Shown here: positions 1 to 14,610 of the stretch, piece by piece
How the letters are laid out: every line of letters starts with the position of its first letter
How positions within the stretch are numbered: position 1 is the stretch's first letter
Source: Penelope pileata
Taxonomy: Eukaryota; Chordata; Aves; Galliformes; Cracidae
Assembly (NCBI GenBank): GCA_013396635.1
Contig: WBMW01000433.1
Location: 788,474-852,473 of the forward strand
Direction: 5' to 3'
Length of the DNA: 64,000 bases
Translations under genes and position numbers: made by a program
Notes under the pieces: model-generated
What the model saw: the letters and a program-made list of their open reading frames with translations, nothing else
Told to the model about the DNA's origin: nothing
The model's database searches: none

Positions 1-3000
1 GGCTCTGCTTCCCATATTGTTGCCTAGCTTTAAAACTTTTCAGCAGGACTTCACTTCAGTCTGGTGACCAGCGTGAATCACTGCAGAGTAGATTAACACA
101 GTGTTTTCCCAAGTATCTAATCTCGTCCTGGGATCAGAACACAAACAAGAGCAAAGCATCCTTAAGATCCAAGGAGTCCTCAGAGCAAGCCTGCAATTCA
201 GCCCCGCCAGCCCTAGCATTTCCTCATGCTCCTCAGCATCCCTTAGAATTCCCAGAATTCTTCGAAAGTTCTGACATTTCTGCTATGACTGAAAGTTGTG
301 CCTTTGCACATAGTACAGCTCTTGGCTTGCTCATGAGAATGCTGTCATATGTGTAGCACCTTATCTAAAAATCCTGCTTGCTGAATTAACCCTTCCAAAA
401 TTGTTTTTTATTGCTCGAAAGCAAGTTTTTGGAGGAGCTGTGTCTGTATTCTTTCTCATTTACTTGATTTTTTTATTATAATTATTGTTTTGGTACTTTA
501 ACACTCCTGAAATCAGGAAAGAGCCTTGCACTTCTTTACAAGCTTCAGAAGCAACGGCTGAGAGATACTGATTGAAAGTTTTCTAATCTGCTTGCATGCC
601 ACTGTGAGAAGGAGATGGGGCTAACAAACTCCAGATTGGTCTCTTGTCAAATTGTTAGCCAGCAAATTCCTTTATTGTTGCTGGAGTTGGCATTGTGCCA
701 TGAAGAAATTGTACAATATCATTTATAAGTGTTCTGTGGCCTGTATGTGAGGATGAGGAGATATAAAATGAATTAGGAAATGTGGCAACTAAGTCATGGA
801 TGCCAAAGGGAACCTGCACAAGAAGGGGCAACAGTAAAAGCTGTGGTAGAGAACAGAGGCATGCATAGAAATGAAGGACCAATTAGACAGTAGGTGTGCT
901 TCAACCCAATTCAGGTTACTGGCCACAACGATGTATATGAACATACCTGTTGTCACTTTAAGGTTAAATTAAAGCCACTAACACGCTTAAGGATCTGTTC
1001 TGACAATGCCTACTTGCCTGTAAGTGTGTGTGTGACTTCCTTGAAGGTCAATTCAAGTAAAATGCAAGTGCGTTCTCTAATATCTAATGAAAAAATGTTG
1101 TGTATTTACTTACATATGCACAAACAACAGCAAAAAAAGGAGCTTATATATGAGAGGAACCGATACAACTAAAGGTGGAAATAGCATGTCCACAGACTAC
1201 CCCCTCAAGAGGAGTGAGATGTGTCAGGATCTAAAGGTCAGTTCTGGATGATTAAATACCTTTTTCTGTATTAAAGGATGATGGATTTGTTCGAACAAAA
1301 AGTAAGAACAAAATTTCTATGTGAAATTCCAAGCTTTCTGTAGTAAAAGGCTGAAGGGAAACTTCCTTAAAAACAAGTCATGCAGGAAATTTCCAACCAT
1401 ATTTTGAGTATATGACAAATTAAAATGAACAGACATTTTTGTATGTCATTCCACCGCCTTTTCTCATGTTTTAGTTAGATCAGAGCTAAAAAAATACAGG
1501 GACTGTAGTAAGTACCATAATATATAATTATATGTTGATTTTTCCATGGGCTATTAATATCTTGTTACTGTGGGACTGTACTGGTTGGTGGTTTCTGGGT
1601 TAGTGGTATTTGGCTTGTAGGTAAAGGAAAAAAAACAAAAAGAAGGTAGAGCAAGACCTCCTGCAACATGAATACTGACCTCCAACTGCTATTCTATGTC
1701 ATTTATTTTTGATTATTTCCATATTTTTACTGTTAATAGAAGCTGGAGATAACATATTCTCTTCTTAGCCTGTACACGTTTTTGTACATGCTCAAAAAAT
1801 ACATGCAGAAATGCTTTTATCTTGCTTACAAGTTTCAATAGTATCAAGATCAAGACTCTCTTAACTTCTGGATCGTGGGTGGAATTCCAAGGAACATTCC
1901 AGCGGGTAATGTAGTAGAAGAGGTAAAATTGCCGGTAAGGAGGAGAGAAGAATTTTCTGCAGCAATCAGTCACAGGAGAGGGTGGGAAAATCAGTGTGGG
2001 AGTGGTGCCCTTTAGACACTCCTAACCCCATTGATCAGTTATAATTCTCTGATTTCCTTCTCCCTCTCTTTCAAAAATAGTCCAACTCTTAAATATCTAA
2101 CAAGAAAATGTCAAAGAATTTCCATTTTTATCTCTAACACAAACCTGAATTTCCCTTTGCTCGTGAAATGACTCAGAATTAGGAGATTGAAAATGCTACC
2201 ATATAGCTTGTAAAGGTTAGTGGTATTTAGTTATTGATATAAAAACCTCCAAGGGGATTGCATTGGTAGGGGATTGCTAATCAAATACAGAACCTTTCGC
2301 CTTTGGGTCACTGGATCAAATCTGTCTCTCGTGCATAGTGACCAAAGCTTGCTACAATTTAAGATTTCAGTGCCCCATATAAATGAAATATGTAGAAATT
2401 AGAGATTGAAAAGAGCTGTTACAGCTTGAGTTCTGTTCCCCTACCAGTGCAGAGTTATTCTCTCTAGTGTATTTCCTGATTATGGCTTTTTCCAGTTCCT
2501 AGTAGGTCCTGTCCACAGCGCAAGGCAAAGCAGCTGGTATTAATTGATACTTGAGTTTAACTGGATAGACTCATGGACACCCCATGCTGGCACTAGAAGG
2601 GCAGGAGGGATCTGCAAGCACCTCGCTGCTGCTGCGTCCCCTGGGGTCAGAGAGCAGGTGAAAACCCCAGCTACTTCCCACCCTGTGCAAAATACCTAAT
2701 AATACTGGGAAATTACTGGATCTCACTTTCACTGCCTCTCTTGCCCCCTTTAAAAGTCCTATCAGTGTCCTTCCGATAACCAAACAGCTGCGGGTTGTAG
2801 TTCTAAACTGTAGGTCTGATGGATTAGTTCAGGTAGCTAAAGGAAAGGAGAGGTATTAATTCAGATATTGATATGGACTAAAATTTTCCCAAGGCTTCCT
2901 AAAGCTTGGAAGAGATCAGTACAGAGAAGGTTGCTTGGGTCCTCTTTTTGATTGAAATGAAACGTTTTGAACCCTATTGTCTTTTACAACTTCCATTTGC

Positions 3001-3566
3001 AAGTAATTACCTATGTTGCAGAATCACTGTTATTGAGTGCTAGGAACTGCATACTGACAATATTAAAGTTAGTCATGTAAAGTATTTAATGACACCCCAA
3101 AACCAGCCAGTATCAGCGATGTAAACATGTCATAACTTAAACCAGTTCTCATTCTCTCAACAGGAGCCCAAGTGGGGCTACTTTACACACCCACCTTGAG
3201 TGCCTCAAGGTGCAAGTTACGACACAGTGTAGACTGTGAGGTTTCCTCACCACTTCTAATTTTGGCCATATGTGCCTATCCCACAGACTTTATAATCCAA
3301 CATTTCCTTCTAAAGATGCTGAAAATACAAAAGCAGCCTCAAAACCATCAGAGTATTTTTAGGAAGTGTGCTGAGCGTTGTTTCTCCCTCAGCACAGCAA
3401 AGCCTGAAATGCCATGGAGGGTGATGTGGTGGGGCTGCCCTGCACACCGTGCTTCGTACCCTGCAGGTGCTGCTGTGGCTTGCTGTCACTTCCTGTGGCA
3501 TCATGCATGGTCCCCAGCTGGGACTCCCAGGTATCCCATAAAATGCAAGTCTCTCCATCTGCAGTG

Positions 3567-3600
3567 TAGTTAACTGCTGCTGTGTTGCTGCAGTTAACTA
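3567..3600. repeat. Perfect 11-bp inverted repeat (hairpin) with 12-nt loop
   Basis: TAGTTAACTGC at 3567-3577 is exactly complementary to GCAGTTAACTA at 3590-3600. The arms contain the GTTAAC palindrome, which is also the core of HNF1-type sites. It lies in an intron with no adjacent gene signal; a functional role is not shown. Confidence 0.7.
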
Positions 3601-3789
3601 ATTTCTGCTATTCACAGTACCAAAGTTTCAGCTGCTGAAAAATTCAAGCAATCATAAAAGAAGATCCTTTGCTTCAGAAATTTTACGATCAGGTGGTTTA
3701 AGAAAAGTAGCAGAGAATTTAAAACAAAACAGAAACACAAGTAGTCATTGTAGTGAATTTTCAAAGGGGACACTGCACACTTTTGTTCC

Positions 3790-3845
3790 AAGAAAAAAAA
3801 AAAGCAAAAACAATAACAAAACAAACCCCACCAAACAAAAAACCA
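3790..3845. repeat. A-rich tract
   Basis: This is an imperfect A-rich stretch with scattered C (AAAAAAAAAAAGCAAAAAC and similar). It could be the decayed poly(A) tail of a retrocopy, but no parent sequence is recognisable to its left. Confidence 0.6.
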
Positions 3846-5649
3846 ACCCTGTGTTGTGAAATGTCTTTTTGAACACAGATTTAGAGAATGAAATTGAGGG
3901 TTATAAACTAGTAGCCAACAAAAGCAAGAAAAGCAGGAATGTTGGTAACCAATTGCAAGCACAGAATCCAAGCAAAACATCTTGAATTGCTAGTACAGTA
4001 ATAAATTACAGTTTTCACTTTTGTATTCTGCAAGTGAAAACAGCACTAATTCAGGCCTGAGAGAAGGAGAGTAAAGGATGACGCTTCTAATGCACCCACA
4101 CCCATATGAGTACAGGAGTTGCAACATAGAGCAGTGAATACTGAAAATGAAAAAGCAGTGCCTATCACTGTGTGAAGGGATAGATCTTGCTCCCATAAAA
4201 TGGGATTCCTGTGTCGCTGAAGAGTTAATTGTCAGGTAGCAATAGATGAAAGCCAAACCAGGCTCTGGGATGTTCTGCTATGGTGACTGTTATCTCATTT
4301 TCTTCCGTGGATTAATTTTCCCCTCTTTAACTTTAATTAGATAAAAGTTCAGGGGCGGAATGTGGCCCTGGAGTGCTCAGAGGGCAAGAAGTTGTCAAGA
4401 GCTGGTTTCTCTCAAACTTTGATTAGCCTATTTGATAAGTGATACTAAGCACCCCAATTGGTTAATGAATGAGGAGCTCCCATGAGGTAAGTGGCTGGGA
4501 AACTTAGCCTCCCCCGCAAGGATAGCGAATATGTAAATTTCTGTCCTTCAGTTAGGTGTCTACTGTGGTTGGGAGTAAGGGTGATTTATGCCCTATCTGA
4601 GTCCTGGAGTGTATCTACATTGATTGACTCCCTTGATCTTGACATCAGTCACTTGGGCTTTCAGAGAAAGGGGGAACATAGGAGATAATGAAAGCTACAT
4701 TAAAGAAGACCTTACTGTTTATGTAAACGCTATTCTATCTTCAAAGACAGAACTATCTTTCAACAGAAAGGGCATTTATTTCCTACTTGAAAATATTAGG
4801 AAGAAAAACTTGCAATATATTTAATATTGCGTAGTATATAATATCAATTTTGAACCTTTAGCTTTGGTGCTGTTCTCTACCTTGAATTTTGTCTCTTGTA
4901 TGTTTTTGCAGCATTCTGTTATAGTTACAAGTTGTATGCCGTAATGCTTGCAAGCACTTGTGCAAACACACTGATGTCTTGTACAAAGAGACATCACCCT
5001 CTCCTATGGGTGTAGTCAGAAAAAATGAAGAAGAGAAGGGAGAAAAAGAAAGAATTAAGAGTTTGGAAAGTAGAGGTATAGAGAAAACATTTGGAAAGCT
5101 CTTGCATTTCTATCTAGTGAAGGTGGGACTTCTATACATGTAAGTCCATGACAGTAGAAACGAGAACATTTAAGTAAAACCAAAGTGAACCTCACAAATA
5201 CTCCCAAAGTGAATACCACCTACATTATGAGATTTCCCCAACTGGCTGCCAGGATTTCCTTGGCCCTGAGTGCATGGGACAGATGTGAGAAATGCTGAGA
5301 CAGGGAGGGAGCTGGCAGTGTCCTCATCCCACTGAGCAGGTGACCCACCAGCCTCACTGCAGCACAAAAATCAACTAAAGCAACAACGTCAAAAATGCAG
5401 AGCAGAAAGGTAATTTGTGGAAGGTTAAACAACTGCACAAACTCTCCTGTGTAATCTTCCCTAATTCTGCTGCAGAATATCTTCCCCAAGAGAGATGCTT
5501 ACAAAATCGTAAGGGTATCATACAAAGTGGATGGAGAATTGTTATTCTCCAAATCCAACAATATTAGATTTGGGGAGCTAGAGAGCTTTTTCTGTAATTA
5601 CAGGGAGATTAGTTTGAAACAGAAAAGAGTTTTCCTTTGCACCGTGTGT

Positions 5650-5931
5650 AGTGAACTTGTGGAATTTGTTGCCACGGGAGATTGTAGTTCACAATAGTAT
5701 TAGACTAATACATGGTCAACAGGGTCATAAACAGATAGTAGGGAGGCAGGGATGCATCTCTAATATCTACAGGGTAAAAATTTGGGATGCTGGGAGAGTA
5801 TGAGGGGAGTGAATTGCAGACAGTAGCTGAGTTCATGTGCTGAAAAATAGCATCCCCTGTTGCCATGGTCTGAGAAAATACTCATCTCAATGAGCTGGCC
5901 TGATGCAGTAAAGCATTTCTTATGTTCTTAT
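5650..5931 (+). mobile_element. Ancient CR1-type LINE 3' end (degraded)
   Basis: The stretch opens with GTGGAATTTGTTGCC, a decayed form of the CR1 ORF2 C-terminal motif WN(S/K)LP. It passes through a segment resembling the CR1 3' UTR of turtles and crocodilians and ends at GGCCTGATGCAG...TTCTTATGTTCTTA, the typical terminus of those families. Orientation is +. Substitutions and small gaps are frequent throughout, so the copy is old, probably predating the galliform CR1 burst. Family assignment is from memory of the consensus and was not searched. Confidence 0.65.
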
Positions 5932-8801
5932 CTTCTCAAATCTAATTTGTCTCTATTTGTCTCTAGTGCTCCAGTCATATCCAAACTTAGATTCTTCTAT
6001 TCAATTTACGAATTTTTCTGTCCAGCTTAAGGGTATAAATCCTTTCTGCTTTCTTTTTCATAAGCCATGAATTAATCTCCTCAAGACACGCTATCAACAA
6101 ACAAGTATTTTTCCTTCTTAGTTTAGCTTTCCTTATTTTCAAATCTGTCTACATTGCATGCAAAACACTGTAGTTATATTCCTGAGACTTACTCCATTCT
6201 TAAAGTCAGCTTAAAAATGCAACAAAGTGGTAACTCACAAATTATAAGGTGGAGAATTTATACTCTGGAATCATCTTATTAAATATGTCAAGAATTAGGA
6301 CAAGTGTATAAAACTGAGTAATCAAGGTGAAAAGAAAAATCCACAGCAAATCATTGCATTAACTGATATGTTTGTAGGCAAAGGACACGTGAAGAAATTC
6401 TTAGTTGCTAAGTCCTACCTGGCATGTTTGGTAACTAGCAGTCATAACATTTATACTTCTAAATGGAATATGATCCTCTGTCTGGGAGAACTGATCATTA
6501 ATATGTAACATGCAGAGCTGGGGTAATCCTGTGGTACTGAGTAATTCTTTTTGCACCGAAAATATTAGGAAAATAATATAATACAAGGAGAGAAGGGAGA
6601 TGAAGTTTTCTTCTTTTTCATCTCATGCTGAAGAGCTTTCCTATTCTGAACATAGAATGATGGAATATCACCATTTGAGAGAAAAGCTGTATTTTAGCAG
6701 CAATATAAGGGCACTGAACTGTAACTATGCTAACAAATCTAGAGAGGCCCTCAGGATTAACTGACCTTAATATCTCCGGTCAGAGCAAGGCAGCAGGAAG
6801 TACAAATTGTTTCTTGGACAGTATCTTTGGACAGATAACACCCACAGTGATATCTGTAGCATTACACTAGTTCTGTTATGCTCCTTGACACTGTTTTCCT
6901 GCACTATTTAAACAAGTCTACATGTGTTAAACTCCCCATCTAAAGACATCTAAAAAAGTCTAATAACCAAAGCACGGGAAAAATAGCACAAAAAAGACCC
7001 CTCTATCCAAGGAGCTGTTCTCAAGTTGTCTCCTCTGTGTGCTAGGGGGTTTAGCTGTACTTGACTTCGAGGTTTAAGCTCTCTCACTTACCCGCTCTTA
7101 AATAAACAGTAGTTTCTGGCGAATCAAAGAAAACCACACCTGACCTTACATTTATACCTATGATTTTGTTAGGTCAACAGTGTTATTCTGAGAGAATAGA
7201 GAACTCATGAACAGAATTCCTTGAAGGATTTATTGGCTTCTTCTTACAGAAATAAACAAACACGACTGCTGCACTGAAGTGACTGAGCTATGAGACAAGA
7301 TCTGCATTGATAGTCAGCCTCTAGATCAGATTAGCAACTTTTCACTTAGTGATCAACAATCCAGAGCCATACTGCCATTCCTGAATTACAGTCCCAAAGA
7401 CTCCTGGGAATTGCTCAGTACAGGGCAGGCAAATCCCTGTCACCAGCCATCAGAACATCCACTGGGCAAACAGCCCAGCTAAGCAAATAATTTGGTCTAA
7501 CATACACACAAGCCGACAGTGTTAGATGAGAATCACACGTGCATAAAATGTGCTCTAGACGAAAATGTCTACAGAAAACTGTGTTCATGCTTTGTCAGAG
7601 TGTAGCATAGACTCGAGGTGATAAATCGTCTGTTTCTCCTCTCTCCCTCCCCCGGCTGCACAGTGATTAAATACCTCTATCGACCAAGCCTTTTAAGTTA
7701 AATCAATCTTTTAAAAATTCCTCTTTCTTAATGCTCTAACATGCATGGGTTCACGAAATTAAATTACAATATTTTTATCTGTTTGGGATCAGTATTGTTT
7801 CCTCCTTCTTGTGTTTACTTTCCTTCAGTAGCTGACATCAAAATGTTTTCTGGAATGCTGGGACTAAATAAGTTATGCTTAACTCAATATCTAATACAAA
7901 TAGCCCTGGGGAAGCTCCAGCAACACAATCATAAAAGCTACAGTTTCTTTTAATAGCTTGCCACACTTTGCTGATATTATATTTCTCTAATCACCAATCT
8001 TTATGTGCCTTCCTGACCTTGGAGCTCTCTGTCCAAATGACTTTGTGGTATCAAAGGCTTGTGTCATTGGAAGAGTGAATGGCTTTCATTTTTCTCCCTG
8101 AAACTTCCGGTTCCTGGCATCTGCAAAGAATTATTCCAAGCAGTGTTTTGCTGCCTTGCGGCCAGTGCCCTGTAGTGGCCTGACGGATGGAAGTGACTTT
8201 TCCCAAAAAGGTTATTGTGGGCAGTGGTGGGCGGGTGCTGCAGTTGGTGCACAGTCAGACTGCTTTCTCAGCTGATTTTGTCCAACCATCAGGCTACCAA
8301 AAGCATCATTACTTTACAGCAATTAATTCCAGTGTGTTTTGGAAGGCAGCAAATAAAGGGGTTATATACTGTTAGACAGTAGAATACAGCAGTAAACAAA
8401 AACCCTCTAAAATAACCATAGGTTCGAATGCCTTAGTATTACAATAAAGGTCAAGTCCTAGATTTAAAAGCTTTTAAGGAAGTAATCATTGCAGGGAGAT
8501 CTAGGAGATTTTTCAACAGAACCTTGTTCTGTATCAATGTCCAAAAATCACAGTTGTGTGCTCTGATCATTTCTAGGCCATGGCATTCAGTGTTTGGATC
8601 CCAGATTCTCAGTTGCATGATTTGTCTCTATTAAAGCTGGATTTTTGTTCTCTCCGTACGCGCACACACCATTTAACTTTTGTTCTAGTTTCTTATATCC
8701 TCCTCCAATTTTATTTTCAATTAAACATGAAATATAATTGGACCTATATGGGTAGTTAAAATACTAAAACAAACAAAATTAAACTCATAGCTTTTTATTA
8801 T

Positions 8802-8854
8802 TTTTTTGTTATTTGTTTTTTTTTTCTTTTTTTTTCTTTTTTTCTTTTTTTTTT
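8802..8854. repeat. T-rich low-complexity tract
   Basis: Long runs of T are broken by single C or G (TTTTTCTTTTTTTTTC and similar). It explains the K-rich and F-rich open frames over this stretch, which are not genes. Confidence 0.9.
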
Positions 8855-9810
8855 GGTAGAGAAAGAGAATTTTCAAGACTTCCTTTCTATATTTTAAGTG
8901 TATTATGGCCTTACCTCTACACACTGAACCCTAGCGTTGCAAGGGATAAAGTGCTTGAAAACTTAGTTGTTGAGATAGATAAAGCCAGAATGAGATAAGG
9001 CAACACAAAGGCTCAGAGAGGTTAGAAGACTGGTGTAAGCTCATATAGCTGATCAGTAAGAGATAAAATTTGAAAATCTTGCTTTTTCTTTTAAGAGACA
9101 AGATTAAGACATAATCCATCTCTGAGGAATGTTGTATTTGAATTACTTAAATTAAATTTTAATTCAAAGACTGAAAACAAAACATCTTCAGAGATCCAAA
9201 TCCTCCTAAAGCAACCTAACTTGATGCAAACTTTGCTCAGGGCTTTCAGCCTCTGGTACAGTTTTTTCAGCAGCATGGCTCTGCAACGCTTTATTTCATA
9301 AAAAAAGAGTCTCTTCTGGCCACTTTCCCCCTTAGGGGGAGGAGAGCCACTAGGCATACAAACTTTGCTAAGCCAGAGGGAGTCAGCCATGATCCGCAGC
9401 TCAGGACTTCTCACTCCCTTTGTTCTCGTTAAAATATGAAGATTAGGTGACACAGCTCATACTTCAGGTTTAGGCATCAAATATGTGCAATGGTCATCCT
9501 AAACTTCATTCTTAACCCATGGAAGAAACTTGGTGCTTTAAAGAATGGTTCATTCAATGCATTGCCTACAACAGGACTCACAGCTTGTTTTTCCTCCTTT
9601 GGCCAGAGTCATGGAGACAAAAACAGATGCCAGTGATGCAAATGCCTAATATCACCAGAGAGGAATTCACCAACTAGCTTCTGTCTCAAAGGTTCCTCAT
9701 TTCTTGTTGACTAAGCTTTTCAAAGGCACTAGAATCTCAATACCTTCAGACCTCTGACAAATGGCAGTTGCTCATGAATTAGCACAGGTTTCTCCTCCTG
9801 ACACGTGAAA

Positions 9811-9885
9811 TTACAGAATCACAGAACTGTTTAGATTGGAAGGCGTCTCTGGATGTCACTTGGTCCAACCCTCCACCTCAAGTCA
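9811..9885 (-). mobile_element. CR1 3'-end fragment
   Basis: TTACAGAATCACAGAACTG followed by TTGGAAGGCGTCTCTGG and TTGGTCCAACCCTCC is the reverse complement of a CR1 3' UTR and its ATTCT-type terminus. Only about 75 bases are recognisable; the rest of the copy is truncated or too diverged to follow. Confidence 0.8.
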
Positions 9886-12800
9886 TAGTATACTATTTTG
9901 ACTGTAAAAGATTTATCTTGCTGTTAGCAATCATTGCACAAGTAGCAAAACTTTGATTTCAAAGAGTTTGGCTGTACTAACTTGTGCAACTTCATGTAAT
10001 GCTTTTCATAAGGAAAGAGAATGTTGAATCTCCAGGCATTACAAATGGCCTTTCCTCTCGAATATCTTTAATCTTTCCAGAGGCCAGAAAGACAACAAAC
10101 TGGATATGCTGAGGACAGCAAAGGCCCCAAAGACACAACAACTGAGAAGTTTCTGAGGGGTCCTGTGCCACAATGGCTCTATGTGGGTCAAAGAGATGAT
10201 CAGCCTTCTTCTACTCACCCAGTCTGCTCAGAGTCCTTTTGCATTCACATTAAAGCTACAGAGCAGGGGTGCTCCAATTTGCCAGTGTGCAATGCCTAAG
10301 AGCTGTAATATTTTATAGTTTCCATTGCTCTGACTTTTCTGCTCTTTTTGCAATCCAGCACAAAATAAAACAACTTCTGACTGTACCTCTACTGCTATCT
10401 GCTGTAATAAGAAACTGAAAACCACAATGATGCATTATTTCCAAGTTGAAACACTAAAAATAGTGGAGACTATTATTGGTGTAATGTAATTATTAAATAT
10501 GTAATAGCTAAAGGAAGAACTTGGAAATCAAGATATCTAATCCTAGTTCAACTAGATTAAGAATTCATAGTCTTTCTGCACGTTAGTTTCCCCACATAAT
10601 GCTCTCTTTGTAACAGACTAATTAGAAGTTATTTTCATGGTAGCCTTTAATAGGATTGGGTCATGCAAGCAACATTTTTACATGTATACACACAAACATT
10701 ATTATAGAGGAAGAAAGAAGATTTTCTTAGTAAGAAAAATGCAGGAAGTGTAACAGTATACATATTTCAAAAGAAAAAAAGTGCGTCCTGTGTGCCACTA
10801 TATTATATATCTCTCTGAAGACAAAAATACTAAACCAACCAAACGAACAACAATAACTGTAAGGAATTATGCCAGCAAAAAGATTTAGAAACTAATAAAC
10901 CATTGGCAGATAATAAGGAAGTACAGCTTTGTTTTCAGCATATTAGTAGCTATAGTCCTGAACACAGAAAGAAATCTTTTCAAGCACTAAATGATTTCAT
11001 TTGTCACAGGCCCCAAATCTGGAGTATTTGGGGACAGCTATAATGTTATCTTGAGTGAACACAGGGCCAACATAATTAGGAATAAAGAGGTAAGAAGCAT
11101 GGGGAATTGCCTGCATAACTTCACTTTGCAAAATCCTCCCATGAAAGATGTCAGGTAGGAAATCTGCATAATAACAAACTTGTCACAAGACAAGGGCACC
11201 GAAATACAACAATTAGAATTAACATTTTCCTTTGACTGGTTTCCCAGATTCCTCCTTTCCCTCCTCCCAGGTTTCACTTGATGTAGTTATAGCTGTGGCT
11301 ATTGATTTTGTGCAATATTCTCCAGTACATTTTATTCCAAGCATTGTGTGGCTGCAAGAGGACCTCCTCTCTTCTTTATGGGCATTGCTTTAAGAAGCAG
11401 CTATTGAAGTGCCAAACCTTCATCTCAGATATCTCGCCGAAAATCCAGAATACATTTATTGGGTCCTCTTTAGTCTATCTAGACTTAGATCTGTGTAAAT
11501 AATCTAATCAAGCCCCAAAAAGGAGTTACAATGTGTGCAATCACACCCTTGTGACTTAATAGTGAAGGAGATGATCTTCTCCACTGTCAGGTCCTTTTGA
11601 GAATTACTGGAAGCCCTCTGCTCTCTGACTGCACCAACATAGCTTATTAGATACTGGATTTGGGCTTTCCAGCTGGTTCATCAGCCCCTTCCTGTCTGCT
11701 TGTGCTCTTCCTACTCTGCAACTGACTCAACACAATCTCCGACACGTGGACACCCTGCAAGGGGTGCTGTGGAGCTATGCCTGGAGATGTGCTTTTGGGA
11801 CTGCACCAGCAATGGAGCTGATCTTCCCCACTATACAAGTTGAGATAACACTATCTTAGCTGTCTTTAAAACAGAAATAGTGCTTCTGAGTACTAAGCAG
11901 ACATCTCCTGAGAAAACAGTCATTTTTTAAAGCAGAAAGTGATTTTTGTTTCATATTTGGGCAGTTCTGAACACTTTCAAAATACACCGAGATTGTTGTG
12001 TTTTCTCTTGTCTCAGAAAGGAAGGAGATCATATTAAGCAGTAACAGGACTCAGATGAGGAATATACACTGGGCTTTTGTCTCCAATTTTTGTCCTCTCT
12101 CCTCTTTAGCATGTAGATGTCTTTTCCTGCAATTTAATCCTGTATGCTTAAGATTTCTACATGTAGAAAAATATCATGTTGGCTAACACAATGGTGAGAT
12201 TCTTATGTAGCATGATCAAATCAATGAAAACACCTCCCAGAAATGCTGTACTGGGACAAATGTTCTTATTGCCCCTACTTCCCTTCTCCAACTAGTCTTC
12301 TTTTTAGTCTCATGATTTCTAGCTCTTGCAGTTTTTCCAAAATCTTATGATAGCTGAGGATTCTGAAAACATGAATTCATGAAAGACTTCTTTTGTTGGA
12401 AAAAGAATAAAGGCAAAAAAGAGCTGTGGACGACAGTTGACCAAACAAGCATAAAAAACCATTAAAAAATTGCAAAGCATTAGCACAAAGATGAGGGTGT
12501 AAGGAGATAAAGGAAGAGATTGGACCTTATGATGTTCTGTCCTTTCAGTTTTGTGATATTGCTACCCAGTTCTTGTCCTTTTTAATGCCACTCAGTCATC
12601 CACACATCTCCTTGTGATAGCAGTCTAGCCCCCAAGTTCTTTTTCCGATGGGACATCTTTGAAGTACATCACGATGAAGCAAGTTCAAAGTTCAAATAAA
12701 TTCATTCATTTTTCCCATGAAATATAGTAAGCATTATGGTCTTTCTGAAATGTACTTTGCAACTTGAGGGCCAAGATTTTCTCAAGGAATGAGAAATTGG

Positions 12801-14562
12801 AGAATTTATTCTGCAGTCTGTATTATAGAATTAGTGCTGTGTTAGCACATACTATGTTCCACATTTCTTTTTAATCCTCTGGTTGTTCCTAAATCAGCAA
12901 ATATTAGGGTTTCTCCTCCATTTTCAAATTGCTCACTCTGGCAGTTCTCACCCTTGTTAAAAGCAACAAAACCAATACCAAGAAGCATTTAATGGGAAAG
13001 TCCCTGGTTTCAAGAAACTTTTAAAAGTAATCTTTAGATGTTCAGTATGATTTTTCTTCAATTTATTTGTAATTTGATCTTACTCCATATATATATATAA
13101 AATATAGCAAACTGTACTTGTTGACTGAAGAAATATTTACAGAATGCTCTTTATATTTTCAGAATATAATACTTTAAATATATAGACCTGAAAAAAATGT
13201 TATAATTTCTCTTATTTCACCCACAGCATCCTTCCTATATTCAAATCCTGTATTTTGTAAAGTTCCAAATTATGTCACCATTTAACTATGCATCAAAAGT
13301 TCTCTTTATGGCAAAAAGTGAATTAGTGATGAGCTAAGCATTGCAGAGATAAAAATATTTTTGAAGTAGCTCAGGATATTTGCAAATTCATGCATGTTTT
13401 CAAGAAACCGTGTAGCTCTCACTACAAAAAATTTGGAGAAAGGAATTATATTGAGGTTTTAACCACATTGAAGTAAGGTGTGATATTTGGTAATCTTTCT
13501 CACTGAAACCTTCAAGGGGGTAGAAGCCCTCCAGTAAAAGACTGGAACCTGGTATTCATCAGGTTATAACTCTGCTGTCGAACAAGTGACAGCAGAAATA
13601 GTAATGGATTGTGCAGAAGATCTGTGGCACAGGCAGTGTCAGTACAAATGTCTGTTGGAGTTTTTCCAGTAAATGCATTTATAGAGGTGATCTACAAAGA
13701 GGGAACAGAGTTAGTAAAACACCATGGCTATCCCTCTGCTGTCTACAGTCTGTTGATGCTTCCCCTTCCAACCTGATGTACATCCATACAAACAAGAAGG
13801 TATCTGCAGAGAACTTCTATATTCATTTGTGATATGCTTAGACATATATGTTTTAGAGTGTATGGATTGTATAACAAAGGACAGGGTTTTCCAAGGTTTT
13901 TTCTTTGTATTGGACCCAAGTAATTTCCATTTGTTCTATAATAAATCCTGAAGTCAACACAATTGCCTATAAAACCAATGCAGAATCTAAGTATGCAGAA
14001 AACACAGATCCTCAGAAAGGCTGCTGCTGAATTTAGCCTAGAGGCAACAATCTCTCAGTGTGAAGGCCAAACTAATGATATTTCACTTAAAAAGAAACCA
14101 TACAGTCTGCTGAGAAAAATGGTTCCAATGAACAGCAGAAAAATTGAGGTAGTTGAAATGATCTGCATAAAGTAACACCAAGCTTATTTGCTAATACTGT
14201 TGACAAGATTTGAGTGATATTTCCTGGAACAATGAAACGGGTTGGACAGATGTTTTTTCATTAATTAGTTTTGGGCAACTAACAATTCGACTGAATGACT
14301 GTTAGAAAGCCACTAGAATTAGGTGGCTGTAACAGTTAAATGCTAAGATTGTAACGGCAGTTTATTCTTCACATCAGCGTAAAAGAAACAAACACTTGTT
14401 AATACTGAAAGAGAGGGCAAGACATGTGGACAGCTGTGTTTTGCCATTGATATTCATTTCTGCACTTGTCTGTATTATTTCATGGAAAGTACCAACTAAT
14501 TTCAGAAAAACCTTGTGCTATTCGTAGTAAAAGTTATAAAGTAACGAGAATCCTCTAAAGAG

Positions 14563-14610
14563 ATGGAAAAGAAAAAAAGAAGAAAAAGAAATAAGAAAAA
14601 AGCAAGAGAC
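14563..14610. repeat. Purine-rich (GAAA)n-like tract
   Basis: This is an almost pure A/G stretch (GAAAAGAAAAAAAGAAGAAA and onward). It is low complexity with no other signal. Confidence 0.85.

Noticed and set aside
3172..3573. 133-codon + frame
   Set aside because: No recognisable domain, no splice context, and overlapping - strand frame; a chance frame in intron.
8421..8440. GGTTCGAAT resembling a tRNA T-arm
   Set aside because: No matching A-box, acceptor stem or anticodon arm upstream.
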